64,000 nucleotides of DNA, taken from NCBI RefSeq assembly GCF_040869045.1, contig NC_090322.1, positions 171,444,672 to 171,508,671 of the forward strand, read 5' to 3'. Below the pieces are notes generated by a model. That model was not told the DNA's origin and ran no database searches. It worked only from the letters and a program-made list of their open reading frames with translations. This DNA is from Eurosta solidaginis (taxonomy: Eukaryota > Arthropoda > Insecta > Diptera > Tephritidae). The position numbers and the translations under genes were made by a program. Positions 22,320 through 34,251 of this stretch are shown piece after piece (positions within the stretch are counted from its first letter, which is position 1; each line of letters opens with the position of its first letter).

Positions 22320-23319
22320 TTTTTATTTTTAGTATCCACAATGTCTCCAGTATAATAAGAAAAATTATCTCCGCACCAAGGTTCACCTTCTCATGGAACC
22401 TCGCTAAACAAAAAATTGTTTGCAACAAAGAAATCTTTTCGACAGACAAAAAGCTCAAGCGCTAAGAAAATGTTTACTTAGCTTATGCAACAATAATTAA
22501 TTTGTCACAAAGGCGACACCGCTCAATTACAGTATAATTAAACAAGACTGAAGTAATACGCAAATAAAAGACCAAAAAAAGCTTCATAATTGGCGGGTCA
22601 TCTTAAGTACCAGCGATACAGTGGCGAGTAACGCCTTCATCGTAAATTTTGTTGTGGTAACAACAAACAAGCAATTGACTTATAATAATTAGCTATATGA
22701 ATGTAAAAGATATGTATATGATATTATGATAGCTAAGGCAACACAAACACTAAAATTAAAAGAAAAACTATGAAAATAATTCATATTTCTGTTTCAACAT
22801 CTTTGTTTCAGAATCCACTGTGCCGGATAGCTAATAAAGTATACGCAATGGTGTCTCAAGTCACAAAAAATTACGACCGAGTCGCCGCAATAATAAGGTA
22901 ATGAAAATTCATATTTAATTAATGATTCCCACAACTGGTGAGCTTGTGGCGATGAATATGCTTACTACTACCAAGTACATGCGCCTGCGCAATCGGGCAT
23001 TAGTAAAACAATATTTTAATTTTGTTTATTTATTTCTGCACTGCTCTGTCATAAATGCCACCGGGTGACCATAAAACTTTAACTTCTACTTATGCTTTGT
23101 ACACAGTTGAATTTTTGGTTGATTTAATATGATACTTAAGATGGCTTACGTTTGCAAAGCTTGCTGTGAAATATGTAATATTCTATTTTTTCTCATGACG
23201 TTTCATTTTTATGATTTTTGTATTTAAAAATTGTGTAATGTTTTGCAAAAAATAGTTTTTATGATATCGCTATCAAGCATCGTACATCACTATGTAACTC
23301 TTATTCCCAACTGTCTAAG
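22320..23319. other. Spacer without recognised gene
   Basis: About 1 kb of AT-rich sequence. No ORF with a motif and no repeat recognised elsewhere in the window. Confidence 0.4.
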
Positions 23320-23940
23320 CAATGATGACATGATATGAAACTTCTCGCACTCTGAGAGCGCGTGAAAACGTGCATTTTTTATAACATTGACCATAGATGC
23401 CATCATCCTCAAAATCAAATTTGGGCGTTTCGGAATAACTTTGGGGTATTTTACATGGTAAAGGTTTAATTTATGATTTTCACCGAAAACTTACTCAAAA
23501 TTGTCAAATGGGATATCAAAAAACTCGAATTTTTTCAAGATCACAAATACAAAAAAAAGCTTATTTTACCCGTTAAAAATTTTTCCGTGTCAACACGTGA
23601 AATTTAAGTTTTTGATAGCTAAGATAAAATGTACTTATCTCTTTTCGTGCGTTAATATAACAGCTCATTTAATTTTGTTATTTCTTGTACCTTTTTTACA
23701 AATTTTTGATCCGCTTATGTAGTTGAATACACTTGAAATGAAAAATAATGAAAACGCACCGATTTTCTTGGAATTTTTTTTGCGCGGTTTACGCAACTCT
23801 GATCTGCAAGACCCATTCTTGGAAACGAATGAAGTTTGTTTACAATCGAATGAACCAATGTTTACAATTGAATGAACTTTAAGACCCATTCCTGGAAACG
23901 AATTGAGAGAGAATGAATGTTTCGTATCATGTCATCATTG
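23320..23940. mobile_element. MITE with CAATGATGACATGATA termini
   Basis: The left end CAATGATGACATGATATGAA and the complement of the right end TCGTATCATGTCATCATTG form an inverted repeat of about 22 bp. Inside the right half is a direct repeat of AAGACCCATTCYTGGAAACG about 75 bp apart. No transposase. Confidence 0.6.
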
Positions 23941-23998
23941 TGGCTAACGAACGCTTCATCAAAAACAATGACAATGTAGGTAGAAGACAATAAAAGCT

Positions 23999-24000
<2 letters not shown>

Positions 24001-24050
<50 letters not shown>
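24001..24050. repeat. (AT)n microsatellite
   Basis: A short CA run leads into about 20 AT dinucleotides. Confidence 0.95.
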
Positions 24051-24054
<4 letters not shown>

Positions 24055-24087
24055 CTTACCCAATTAATTTTGCATCATATCTCTATA

Positions 24088-24649
24088 TTATTGATGCTGA
24101 ATGCTAAAAACCTTCGAATAGGTCTCAGAAGTCATTTCACAGAGTTTGGAGGTGAATATCGAAACTTTGCCCCATGCGAGTGTCTGTTTCTTACGACTCT
24201 TTTTTAGAGCTTCCTTGCAGAGAAGGCGAGGATAGTTGATAATAAAAAATGTATCCGACAATAGGCTAACTATGTATATGTTTTCGAGGTCGCTGAACAC
24301 GATGCCGGTAGTTTTTCTCTACAACCAATATATCTCGCAAAAATCACGAACAATTTACAAAAAATGTACAAAAAATAGGAAATTATCACTTTGAATGCTA
24401 AAATAAAATGGCACAATTTGAATCGACTCGCTTCGAGATCTGAGCAAAATACTTAAATGCTCCTAATACGAAAAACAGTAATATTTCGTGTAATCGGGTT
24501 AATTCTAAGTTTTTAAACTTTTAATTCGTTAATAATTCCGATATTGTATTGTTTTAATCATTTTCGGAGTTTTCTAGAAAAAATCACTCGCTGGAGGTGC
24601 TTAATCATTCGCTTTCGCAAAATCGGGTCAGTCTAATATATATGTAGTA
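24088..24649. other. Spacer without recognised gene
   Basis: Only motif-free short frames; no repeat seen. Confidence 0.3.
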
Positions 24650-25650
24650 CCTGGGCGACCGAGCTTTGCTCTGCAATGTTTCGTTGTGCTGGCAACGTTT
24701 CTGTTTTTTAATTTCGAATACGTGGCAACCTTAAATGGCAACTCTACTCAAAAATGTCCCTTTTGTAATGCGGAGTGAAATACCTTTCGTTTGATACCCA
24801 TATCGGAATATTTCATGCAATTTTTTTAAATTTCGAATAGGTTGCAACCCTAAATGGCAACCCTACTCAAAAATGTCCCTCTTGTAATGCGGAGTGAAAT
24901 ACGTTTCGCTTGATACCCATGTCGCCATATCTCATGCAATTTTTTTCATTTCGAATAGGTGGCAACCCTAAACGGCAGCCTTACTAAAAAATGTCCCTAT
25001 TGTAATGCGGAGTGAAATACCTTTCGTTTGATACCCATATCGGCATATCTCATGCAATTTTTTTTTTAATTTCGAATAGCTGGCAACCCTAATTGGTAAC
25101 CCTACTCAAAAATGTCCCTGTTGTAATGCGGAGTGAAATACCTTTCGGTTGATAAGCATATAGGCATATCTCATGAAATTTTTTTAATTTCCAGTAGATA
25201 GCAACCCGAAATGGCAACCCTACTCAAAAATGGCCCTATTGTAATGCGGAGTGAAATACCTTTCGTTTGATACGCATATAGGCATATCTTATGAAATTTT
25301 TTTAATTTCCAGTAGATAGCAACCCGAAATGGCAACCCTACTCAAAAATGTCCCTTTTGTAATGCGGAGTGAAATACCTTTCGTTTGATACCCATATCGG
25401 CATATCTCATGCAATTTTTTTAAATTTCGAATAGGTGGCAACCCTAAATGGCAACTTTACTAAAAAATGTCCCTATTGTAATGCGGAGTGAAATACCTTT
25501 CGTTTGATACCCATATCGGCATATCTCATGCAATTTTTTTAAATTTCGAATAGGTGGCAACCCTAAATGGCAACTTTACTAAAAAATGTCCCTAATGTAA
25601 TGCGGAGTGAAATACCTTTCGTTTGATACGCATATAGGCATATCTCATGA
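24650..25650 (+). repeat. 119-bp tandem repeat (satellite) array, 8 units
   Basis: The array starts after CCTGGGCGACCGAGCTTTGC. Units of about 119 bp contain AATTTCGAATAGGTGGCAAC, AAAAATGTCCCTATTGTAAT and GCGGAGTGAAATACCTTTCG then TTTGATACCCATATCGG. The last box starts near 24783, 24903, 25020, 25140, 25259, 25378, 25498 and 25617. It shares a box with the 128-bp repeat of family A elements. Confidence 0.9.
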
Positions 25651-25654
25651 ATTT

Positions 25655-26263
25655 TTGTGGACTAGCACCTCCTTATGTTAATCTGATTCAACCGGATGAG
25701 TTGGAAGGCGCCGTATCTCATCGTAGTACTTACGAAGTTGTTTCCCTATTCCTTTGGGAATAGTGCGCTGTGGTTGACTATGCCAAAAGCTTTTGGCAGA
25801 TCAAGTGCCACGAGCGCCGTCCCACGATGGAGTTTTGGTTGGTTCAGTCCGCAATATATCTCGGTATTAATCTCGTTTGATGCGGTGGTAGTGATATGTA
25901 TTTAACGAAAGCCACGCTGATGGCTGGCTAACAGAATATTTGTCTTTAAATGAATGACATCTGTAGATACGACTCACCATCATTAGCTGAGTTTCCTCAC
26001 TTTGGTATTTCATTTCTTTATTATTCTGAAAAGACAAGGCTTAAATGACAGTACAAAACATGCGTAAGGTTGATGTCCTTATGACCATGACCTAGGTGTT
26101 TTAGCATCGGCATAGCTATTCCCTCTAGGTCTATCGATTTAAAAGGCCTGACCCTTTTAATGGCTTCTTTCGTACGCAGAAGCAACGGACAACAGACAAA
26201 ATCTAAATAAAATACTACCAAGTATGAATAACGCAACAGAATTCTAGTCAATAAACTATCCAT
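25655..26263 (-). pseudogene. R1-like LINE, RT amino-terminal part
   Basis: On the minus strand, IKRVRPFKSIDLEGIAMPML and KHLGHGHKDINLTHVL are the start of an R1-type RT domain. Further downstream, GTALVALDLPKAFGIVNHSA is RT motif A with the second conserved Asp changed to Gly. The order is correct for one decayed copy. It is cut off by the satellite at 25650. Confidence 0.65.
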
Positions 26264-26289
26264 GAATATGAATAACCTGCTGACTGCTT

Positions 26290-27400
26290 TGGCTTTTTAC
26301 TGCAGGGTATAAGAAAATGATGCCAGATGGAAGTGTCCAGTTAGGATGCCCATCGTAAACCTTGAGTCTTGTCTCTTAGGAGATATGAGCAACTTTGCGA
26401 GTCGAAGCCTCTAGGATTTGCACATGATTTTAGAAATTTGTCAGCCCCGCGCTTCTGTCCGCGCCTTTTCTGCTTCGTGGATCATACGCAACTCCTGTCA
26501 CTCCCTACTATGCCAACTCGTTGACCTTTTCGTTAACTTCTATCCGTTTGCGACCGAAAACTCAGAACAGAAATATGGTCCGGCCTGAGCTGCTTCTTTG
26601 CATTCCAGGACACTTCCTAATGAAGTACTCTATGGGATTAAATTGACGCTGCTGCAGCTTAAGAACGCTTCCTACTGCTGCTTTCTTCACTACTTCAATT
26701 ACCAAGTGATAATCATTGAAATGATTTGGCAACCTGTAGGATCTACTTATTTCTGGATAGACACAGTAAATAGTAGATCTGACTCCTTCCGTTAACTTGG
26801 AACCATCGATATACAGGTATGTAGTATTTTCTTCCATTTTCGCACCTTTGCGCCAACAGTCCGGCTCTGTTGTGGCCCCAAAAACTCTTTCGAAGCTCAG
26901 GCGCGGGACTTGGCATTATATGCTGTGGTTAAGCTGCCTCGAGGCCTTAAGCCTTGTTGCAATTACAAGTGATATAAGTAAAGTAGGGCTTGACAATTAC
27001 CATAAAAACCTAACGTGAAAGTTAGAGAGATAATTTGGAAGACGAGCCTACGTGCATCCTAGCATTACCTTGCAGGCATATGGCGCTACGAAGGCTTTCT
27101 CTTCCACACGGAGCTTCCACAACAGGTTACTATGTATTCTTATAATTATAGGGTAAGTAATACTAGATCGTTTTTTTCTCGTTAACGGCTAATCTGACTC
27201 CAGATGTCCAGGCTTGTACATCCCGAAGCGCCTGATCCATCAGAGAGGTGATGGTTGGTAGACATCTGCCACTTATGATGACTGTAACGTCATCTGCATA
27301 CGCCGCTAGTTGGAATAGTCCTCTGTCGAACTGCCTTAGCTATTGGTTGATCACCAGCGTCCACGGCATTGATGGTAATACCCCACCATGCGACGTAACT
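26290..27400 (-). pseudogene. R1-like LINE, RT motif C to RNase H
   Basis: On the minus strand, AAYADDVTVIISGRCLPTI is the RT catalytic YADD motif. Then come YLYIDGSKLTEGV and VYPEISRSYRLPNH (RNase H start) and a degraded GILTGHFHLA tail. The frame is broken many times. It lies 5' of the fragment at 25655-26263, but the motif order shows it is a different copy. Confidence 0.7.
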
Positions 27401-27479
27401 CTGTTTTCAGATTTTTTGGCCTCGCATATCTCTTCCAATTTGAGTCGTGATCTTTTTTAAGTTTTTCTGCAAACTTCCG

Positions 27480-28040
27480 CTAGTATTCGACCCTGCGGAA
27501 GTAATGCTTCTATCTGGGCACCCGTGATGAAAAGGCCAGCTTAGAAATGATACGGTGAATAACTCGTACCAATAAGTGCTACTTTTAACTGCGTAGGCAA
27601 TTGAAAAGTCCTTTTTCGACATAAGCGTGGTATAGAGGAAAATCCTTTCTGTCCACACCGTCCCTCCGAATTGGAAAGCGTAGAACATTTAATGTTTCAC
27701 TGCCCTCGTTTTCATGGCGAAAGACTCTCTTTACACAGAGATTTGGAGAGGCCCTTTCCATTAGGAATTTAGTTCCCCGAATGTGTGCACAAAAAGATTG
27801 TTGGACTGCTCTGAGCAAGATGGCTTTTATAGTTATGACGAAATTGATGCATGCTGAAAGGGAGCGCAGATAAATGCGCATACGAAGTAGTGGCGACTAA
27901 ATCGCCTTTCCCCCCCCGTGACGTTATGTCTAAGGGCGGTCCCACGGGGTGCGGACACATGAAGAAGATTAGCTTGGTTTCATTGGGCCACTTGAGGGTA
28001 GTTCGCTACCCCAACGTCCAATAAAAAAATATATTGTTTT
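27480..28040 (+). pseudogene. R1-like LINE C-terminal Cys-rich end, opposite strand
   Basis: On the plus strand, FCPHRPSELESVEHLMFHCP is the C-terminal zinc-knuckle-like motif of R1-clade ORF2, with RFHGERLSLHRDLERPFPL after it. Its end lies near the CGTCCAATAAAAAAATAT at 28010-28030. It faces the minus-strand R1 fragments. Confidence 0.6.
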
Positions 28041-28279
28041 CGTCTCTTGCGGACAGCAACGTTATTGTTACCATTTCCAGCAGGGATGTTCGGGTTTAGT
28101 CAGGTCGGTGCTTCACTGCTTGTGGCAGCGTATCGATATATATCGACGTTCTATGTTAAGCGGCAGGTTTGGAGGAGAGGTATATTCAAAGGAGCAAGGC
28201 ATCCACCTCTTTCAGACTAGATGATCATTCTAGTGTTTTCTAGGTAAAAGTATCAGATATCATGGCAGCCTCAGTTTGA

Positions 28280-28690
28280 ATAGCAAAAAACACATGAATT
28301 CTTAATTTCTAGCGACAGCCAAGCGGCTATCAAACACCTTGGCTCTTAATCATTCAATCCTGATAGTAATAAAATTAAACTGTCGCTGATCTCTTCAAGA
28401 TTTTGCCCAATAAAAACGGTAGACCACCTCAGGTGCGACTGCACGGCGTAAAGTACTACCAGATAGAGTTCCCTTTTTGCATAATCTACCACCAGGTCAT
28501 GGAGTACGCAATCAAAGACTTAGTAGCTCTTACTAGTTCCTCGAAATAGTTCGAATAGAAGAGGTAATGGTATCGCAAAGGGCTTCCTGACTCTGGCCGA
28601 AGTGTGCCTCCATGGCCGCCACTTCGACCTAATCTAATTGAACTACGATGAAATGCACTGAGGTGTAGAATTGACGGACTCAACTTTCTT
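28280..28690 (+). pseudogene. R1-like LINE RNase H scrap
   Basis: FLISSDSQAAIKHLGS is a recognisable RNase H segment. The remainder is too decayed to read. It ends near CGACCTAATCTAATTG, which resembles the CCTAATCTAACC tail of the R1-like element at 40290-41990. Confidence 0.45.
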
Positions 28691-28963
28691 TACCCAAAGC
28701 AATCAATCTTTCTTCCACGCTATTTGCTACTTGGTTGGTACTTGATGGCATAACGTACCATTGTTGGTGAGCAACCAATTTGCATTTCCACAAAAGTTTT
28801 GCCATCAGCAATACATTTTTTGTTGAGAGCGCGCTGCTAAGGTGTGCAATTCATCTTTCTCGACATAACTGAACAAGGAGTAATAATAATATAGAAAATC
28901 AATTATATAAACTAAACTTAAGCATTCTTTTTAAATTCTTCACAAGGAGAATCGCGATAATAT

Positions 28964-29613
28964 TGTAATGAATTTTGGGGAGTTCCTGATAATGATGGAC
29001 CTTCTGATAACGTTCAAACCGCTGAGCTGTCGAATAAATAAATACAATATTCAGTATTGCAAAGTGGGCTTTATAGACTACTTTGGGAGTAGTACTTCAC
29101 AAATACCGCGTGTTAAAATCAAACTGATTGACTATCGCTTGCACCGCGCTACTTTTATACTCTCAGTTAGCCCCGTTCACCTATTTCTCCTAAGGTCTAC
29201 ATTTTTTACGAACATGCCTTCTGGAACAGTTGTATCTCATACTTGGTTATTTAGCTATATCTGTAGTTTATGTTTTTCTTCTAGCTACATGTGTGCATGT
29301 GTGAGTAACAGCTTCTGCTCTTAGGTGATGATAACGTGATGTGTGATTGCTTCTCTTTCTTCTTCGCTCTTATCTGCTGACTACATATGTGTAGGTGAAA
29401 TAATCTCTTCGCTTCGAGCTGCTGGCTATGTGTGTGGAATATTCTTTGCTGCCTGGTACATAAGTGTGACTGCTTGCCATAATGTATACATGTAAAAAAG
29501 TGTGGCTGCTTGCTTTAATGTGTACATGTAAATAAGTGTGGCTGCTTGCTTTTTTTGTGTTGTGATTATTTACTAACAGCATAGTGATGCTAGAAATACT
29601 AATATTCGCCACA
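28964..29613 (-). mobile_element. Solo LTR, subfamily 2
   Basis: On the minus strand it starts TGTGGCGAATATTAG and ends AAATTCATTACA. ATAT flanks it at 28960-28963 and 29614-29617. It has GAGTATAAAAGTAGC as TATA region and three direct subrepeats of AAGCAAGCAGCCACACTTAT type near its 5' end. Confidence 0.9.
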
Positions 29614-30407
29614 ATATTAACTTTTTATACACTTCTTCACGTACTATTAGATCTTGACTGACTAAAAAGCCGTTGCAACTGAAATGTCATACAAATTTTG
29701 AAGTCGACTTCTTTGTCTAATATATTTTACAGTGGATCCTGTTGTGCTAAAAAAATCTTGGCCACTTAAATGAAATGCACTACAAATATTTTAACCGCAA
29801 CTGTACAATCACCTACAGTAACGTGGTTGCTGAGGCACAGATGCATGTTGTGAGGTTATGTTATAAACGTAAAAGTTATGATTTCAAAGAAGTGATGCAG
29901 CAGTTTCGTTGAGCTTAAAAAGTGGCTAAAACTTCATTGAAAAACACATGCTTTTTATTTTTAACAAAGCGAATGTGCATATCATAATTATTGACAGTTA
30001 AATCAGCCCATTAAATATCTTTGTGTATGTATGTGTACATATATTAACATGTTTACATTTATTCATAAACATATGTACGTGTTTATTTAGTGCAATGCTT
30101 AGTCATGTGAGGCAGTGCAAGTGTAATGACCTTGGCTGTTAATGGACCAGCTGACATTGTAATAATCAAACCATTTAACACGCGTGCATATACATACGTA
30201 CATATGAAAGTACATACCTACGTACGTATAGATGCATGTAAGTTCGACGCTGTCATTTACATATAATGACTAGATTAAGAATAAATGCTTTGTAAGTGTA
30301 ATTGTTATTACTACTTTGTACGTGTTGTTTGCTGTTACGTAATATCACTAAATCAATTCAAAGTAAATTAATAACAGTTATTCAACATACACATTAAGGT
30401 GCTCAAT
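29614..30407. other. Spacer with ATGTACGT-rich stretches
   Basis: Contains runs of TACGTA/CATATG words at 30040-30240. No gene is recognised. Confidence 0.35.
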
Positions 30408-30606
30408 TATACTCAGCGTGCTTTGCACACAGAGTATATTAACTTTAGTAACATAACCTGTGATAGTAACGGCATAAACGAATCAAGATAAATATAGACT
30501 TCCATATATCAAAATGCTCAAGATGAAAACAGGAATTGATTTAGCCATGTCCGTCCGCTCGGCTGTCCGTCCCTCCGCCTGTCTGTGCACACGATAACTT
30601 GAGTAA
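30408..30606 (+). mobile_element. Helentron-like family A, 5' fragment
   Basis: ATACTCAGCGTGCTTTGC, GAGTATATTAACTTTAG, AGACTTCCATATATCAAAAT and a GTCCGTCC-type tract to CACGATAACTTGAGTAAAT match the start of the element at 14505. It breaks off at 30606. Confidence 0.8.
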
Positions 30607-31134
30607 ATATTTATTCATTTTATTTTATTTATTTATTAAACATTTTCTTAATGCATATTTTAAATAAATTACAATATTGAAAGAGCACATTCTATTACTA
30701 TATAGCATAAGAAAAGTACATGGTATTTTTTATATTAAATTTTAAAATAGTATTAAATGTGAGTTCACATAGTAAAATTCTTTTTCAGTGTGGGGTGTAT
30801 AGTTTTTAATAATATTATAGAATAAGCTCATAATAATTCAGTTAATTAGTTAATGTTCCGATTTCTTATAACCTGTACAGAAGCAGGGAGAGATTTGAAC
30901 ATTTTGCACGACGTGTATGTATAAAAGCTTCTGAAATGGGATGTCCTAGCATGCGGGATTTGTACCGATGCACAGTGTTTCGTATAGAACATGCTAGACA
31001 AAATTATTTTATGAGATTTTCCGTTTCATATACAGTCATTTATTACAACTACGTCATTTTTTCAGCCATATGTTCTTTTTTTTATTTTTTTCCAAAATTT
31101 TACTTCGTATGCATACATTTGCTTATTTCATATA
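30607..31134. other. AT-rich spacer
   Basis: No gene; AT-rich with TTTATT words. Confidence 0.35.
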
Positions 31135-31539
31135 CCGTAACTCATGTGAATAAGTGTCATAGATCCAAATAAATTTAAAGGACTTAAGAATATTACTTTA
31201 TTGTACTTAAATTGAATGGACTACAAATCTCAATACTCTAAAAAATTCTAAAAATTCGGAAAAAAAAAATTATAATTTTTTATGAAAATTCGTCGAATTT
31301 TTCAAAAATTTTTTAATATAATTTAGTTTTTGTTATAGATCGTGTCAAATTTTCTTATGGGAAATTAGTTAAAATATGAAAATTCGTCGAATTTTTCAAA
31401 CATTTTTTAAATATAATTTAGTTTTTGTTATAGATCGTGACAAATTTTCTTATGGGAAATTAGTTAAAATAAATTTGCGAAAGCGAAAATTGTAAGAATT
31501 GTCCAAAAAGGGGTGTCTACTTATTTATGTGAGTGACTG
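31135..31539. mobile_element. Mariner/Tc1-type MITE with TA flanks
   Basis: Ends CCGTAACTCATGTGAATAAG and the complement of CTTATTTATGTGAGTGACTG are inverted and similar. TA lies on both sides (31133-31134, 31540-31541). The interior carries a 96-bp direct duplication starting at about 31281 and 31377 (GAAAATTCGTCGAATTTTTC in each). Confidence 0.65.
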
Positions 31540-31832
31540 TACATATGTATATACATATTTTGTATTTATTTGATTATTTATTCTGGCACTGCAATTTTTA
31601 CAAAATTATTTTATAGTACCAGTCAGGAATGTAAAAGAGAATTACAATAATAATAATAGCAATGTAAATAATTAAATTAATTATGTAAAAATTACTTATT
31701 ACAAAAACTTAAAAGTAAAGTATCATACAAAATAGAAAAGACAGTAGATTTAAATTAAATAAAACCTGATCCAACAAAAAGTTATAGGGTAGGTTATCTT
31801 TTATAATTATGTTATTATTCGCTATCATCACT
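31540..31832. other. AT-rich 3' flank of Transib
   Basis: No gene. It may hold the transposon's 3' non-coding end; terminal repeats could not be identified. Confidence 0.3.
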
Positions 31833-33953
31833 TTAATTCGATGAGTCACTTGTGGAATAGTCATGAGCATCAGCAATACTACTGCGAAAGCTTGAAACAA
31901 CTGGGGTATTTATTGACTCCTCAACATTATCGGGGGACAGTAAATTTAAGACTTCTGAAGTCAGACTTTTAAATTTTTTCTTAGGTATCTCCCTAAAACT
32001 GTTAACTAAAGGATCCGATGTTATAAGCAACATTTTCACACGATATCTATTCGTGGCTTCACGCGACTGCTTTTGTGTGCTATCATCCCTGAATCGTCTC
32101 AAATCTTTGTTACGAGCTTCCTGTGCTTGACCAATAGGTAAAATTGCTGATTCTATAATATCAGTACTATGCACTAAGATTTTATGAACTGTAACAGACA
32201 TATTAAACCATGGATAGAGATCTATGTATAGTTTTTTAGTCTCGACCGCAAATTTTTCAAATCTTTGGATATTTATATTGTACCCAGATGTTAATGCGCG
32301 AAGGAGAGTGTCGAATCTTTTGATGACCGTTACATCCAATCCCGTAATCCCAGCACTAGCCTCAGAATTTTCGAAAAACCTACGAGAAGTGTTGCCGTCA
32401 TTGGTATTGCCGAAACCTGGTTTTGGTTTATCTACTATCAATCCAAGTACACTTTTAAATGTATTCTGGATTTCGTTGGAACGTAGTTTTACACTCTCTT
32501 TATCTGCCTCATTCCTAAGCTGCCATTTTTTTACTTCGAGGCGATACCTTATGTGAAGCAAGCATCCAAAACATCTTATCCATGCATGGAGAGTATACAA
32601 ACCAAAACCAAGATTATCTCGGTTAGGCGTAAAGTCCCGTAACTCATTATTCATATCTTTTGGAGTGGCACCACAAATGTAACACTTTTGTGCAGAATAA
32701 GTTTCAGTCAAAGCATTGCAAACTTTTCCGTCAATCATTGTTAGAAGCATATTGTGATTTACGGAAACTTCGTATTCTTCGAGCATATACTTTGTTGGCA
32801 ACAACGCATTTATCTCCTCTAAAACTTTGTTCGTTTCAAAAACAATACAATCTTTTGTTTCTTTAGAAAAAATAAATTTAATTGGATGACAATACATGGT
32901 AGAAGAAGGTCGAGGATTCTGCCAAACAATGTTACCTTTTTCATTCTGTATTTGAAGAGGAACGAAAGAAAATATAAGCAAAAACTCATCAGTGTCAGAA
33001 CTGCATGTAAACTTTTGCTTATATGTGCTATGGCCAGAGCTTCCATTGCAACCCCACTTGCTGATTAAAGTATACGTCAAGTTTGTAGGTAATAAACTAA
33101 CAAAAACTTCTTGATTTGCTAAAACTAAACGCTCAACAGTTTTATCTAATACGGACTGGACTTTAATTTCCGCACGTGTTTCACCCACATTAATTTCATT
33201 TGGATAGCATTCTGCCTTAGCTTTTCTTAGACTATAAAATGATGGATAAACCTTATGGCCTGCCTTGATGCTCCACTTCCAAGTCGTTTTGTACCCATGA
33301 GTCGTCGAATTTCTATCTACGTAGTATGCTAAAGCTTCTACATTGCTGAAGCATCTTGCACCTGGCTCACATGTCATCCTTTTTGCCGAATATTTGAGTG
33401 GTTTCCTGTGATTTTTTTATAATGTTAGCAACATTTCTGTTGCCGGACATACGCGTTGATACTTCTGCCGCATAAAGTAACTCTCCAGGACTTCTAGATT
33501 GCAAGAGTTCATTCACTCGACGCCGTTTGGTTTTTTCACTGCAGCTAACAAAGTCCTTCAGGGGTTACCTGAAGAAGTGGTTGGTTGGTCTAATGGCAAC
33601 TTTGAATCCACCGTTATTGTAAATGTGAAGTCTGGACCCGAAAGCAACTCCGAGTTTTTATTCAAAAATCGCTCCTTATGTCTTCCAGAAGTGTTCCACT
33701 TTTGAACCAGCTTCGACGAATATGCCGATATTTGTAAGCTTAAACTTTTTATTGAATACTCGGCTGCTTCGCTTAAATCGTACTTAAGTACAACAAAACT
33801 CAATAATTCTTTACATCTGGTTTCCTTCAAATTTTGAACCCAAATGTCAAAAAACTCCTTTCTTGGCACGGTTATAACTAAACTACTTTGTGTTGTTGAT
33901 TTTTCGACAGGGTGAATAGTTGATGATTGTTGTGCTGCCATCTTAAGTATCAT
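31833..33953 (-). pseudogene. Transib-superfamily (RAG1-related) transposase, two frameshifts
   Basis: Three minus-strand frames join: 33953-33558, a middle part (DFVSCSEKTKRRRVNELLQS, SPGELLYAAEVSTRM) and 33377-31833 (514 codons). Shifts lie near 33565 and in an A run near 33415. The order matches Transib: a KRRR region, YPSFYSLRKAKAECYPN, AEIKVQSVLDKTVERLV, QKCYICGATP, NDGNTSRRFFEN, then VHKILVHSTDIIESAILPIG and AQEARNKDLRRFR. The last block aligns with the RAG1 region around its catalytic Glu (NESGNKLFRRFRK in RAG1), and CYICGATP with YICTLCDAT of RAG1. The C-terminal catalytic Glu is therefore kept. It would have cut DNA at Transib ends, and this copy is broken. No terminal repeats were found. 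Confidence 0.8.
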
Positions 33954-34251
33954 TGATCGTTCTGATTTGTTATCAGTTGTGCAGTATTTATATTACATTC
34001 AGGTATTGACGTAGATGCTACCAAATGGGGTTGTTTTGTGTAGCGTTCCTGTGTGGTTATACCTGCATTAGGATTGCTTTATATGTGTTTTTATGCCTTG
34101 GTGACTGGTGCGCTATGTTGTGGCAGGTTGAAGTCAGTGATCTTCGCCTTTTTGCTTTTGGTGTGCTCTTGTTGACCTTGCGCGTTTATATTTGTGTGTT
34201 TTTATGGCTACGTGTTTATTCCCTGTACCTGGGAATTGGTTTTGCCGTTTA
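33954..34251. other. 5' flank of Transib gene
   Basis: T/G-rich on the plus strand. No gene is recognised. Confidence 0.3.

Noticed and set aside
27585..27881. Minus-strand ORF with RVFRHENEGSETLNVLRFP
   Set aside because: The plus strand gives the Cys-rich LINE tail; the minus frame is its shadow.
32224..33068. Plus-strand ORFs within 32.2-33.1 kb
   Set aside because: Antisense to the Transib transposase reading frame.
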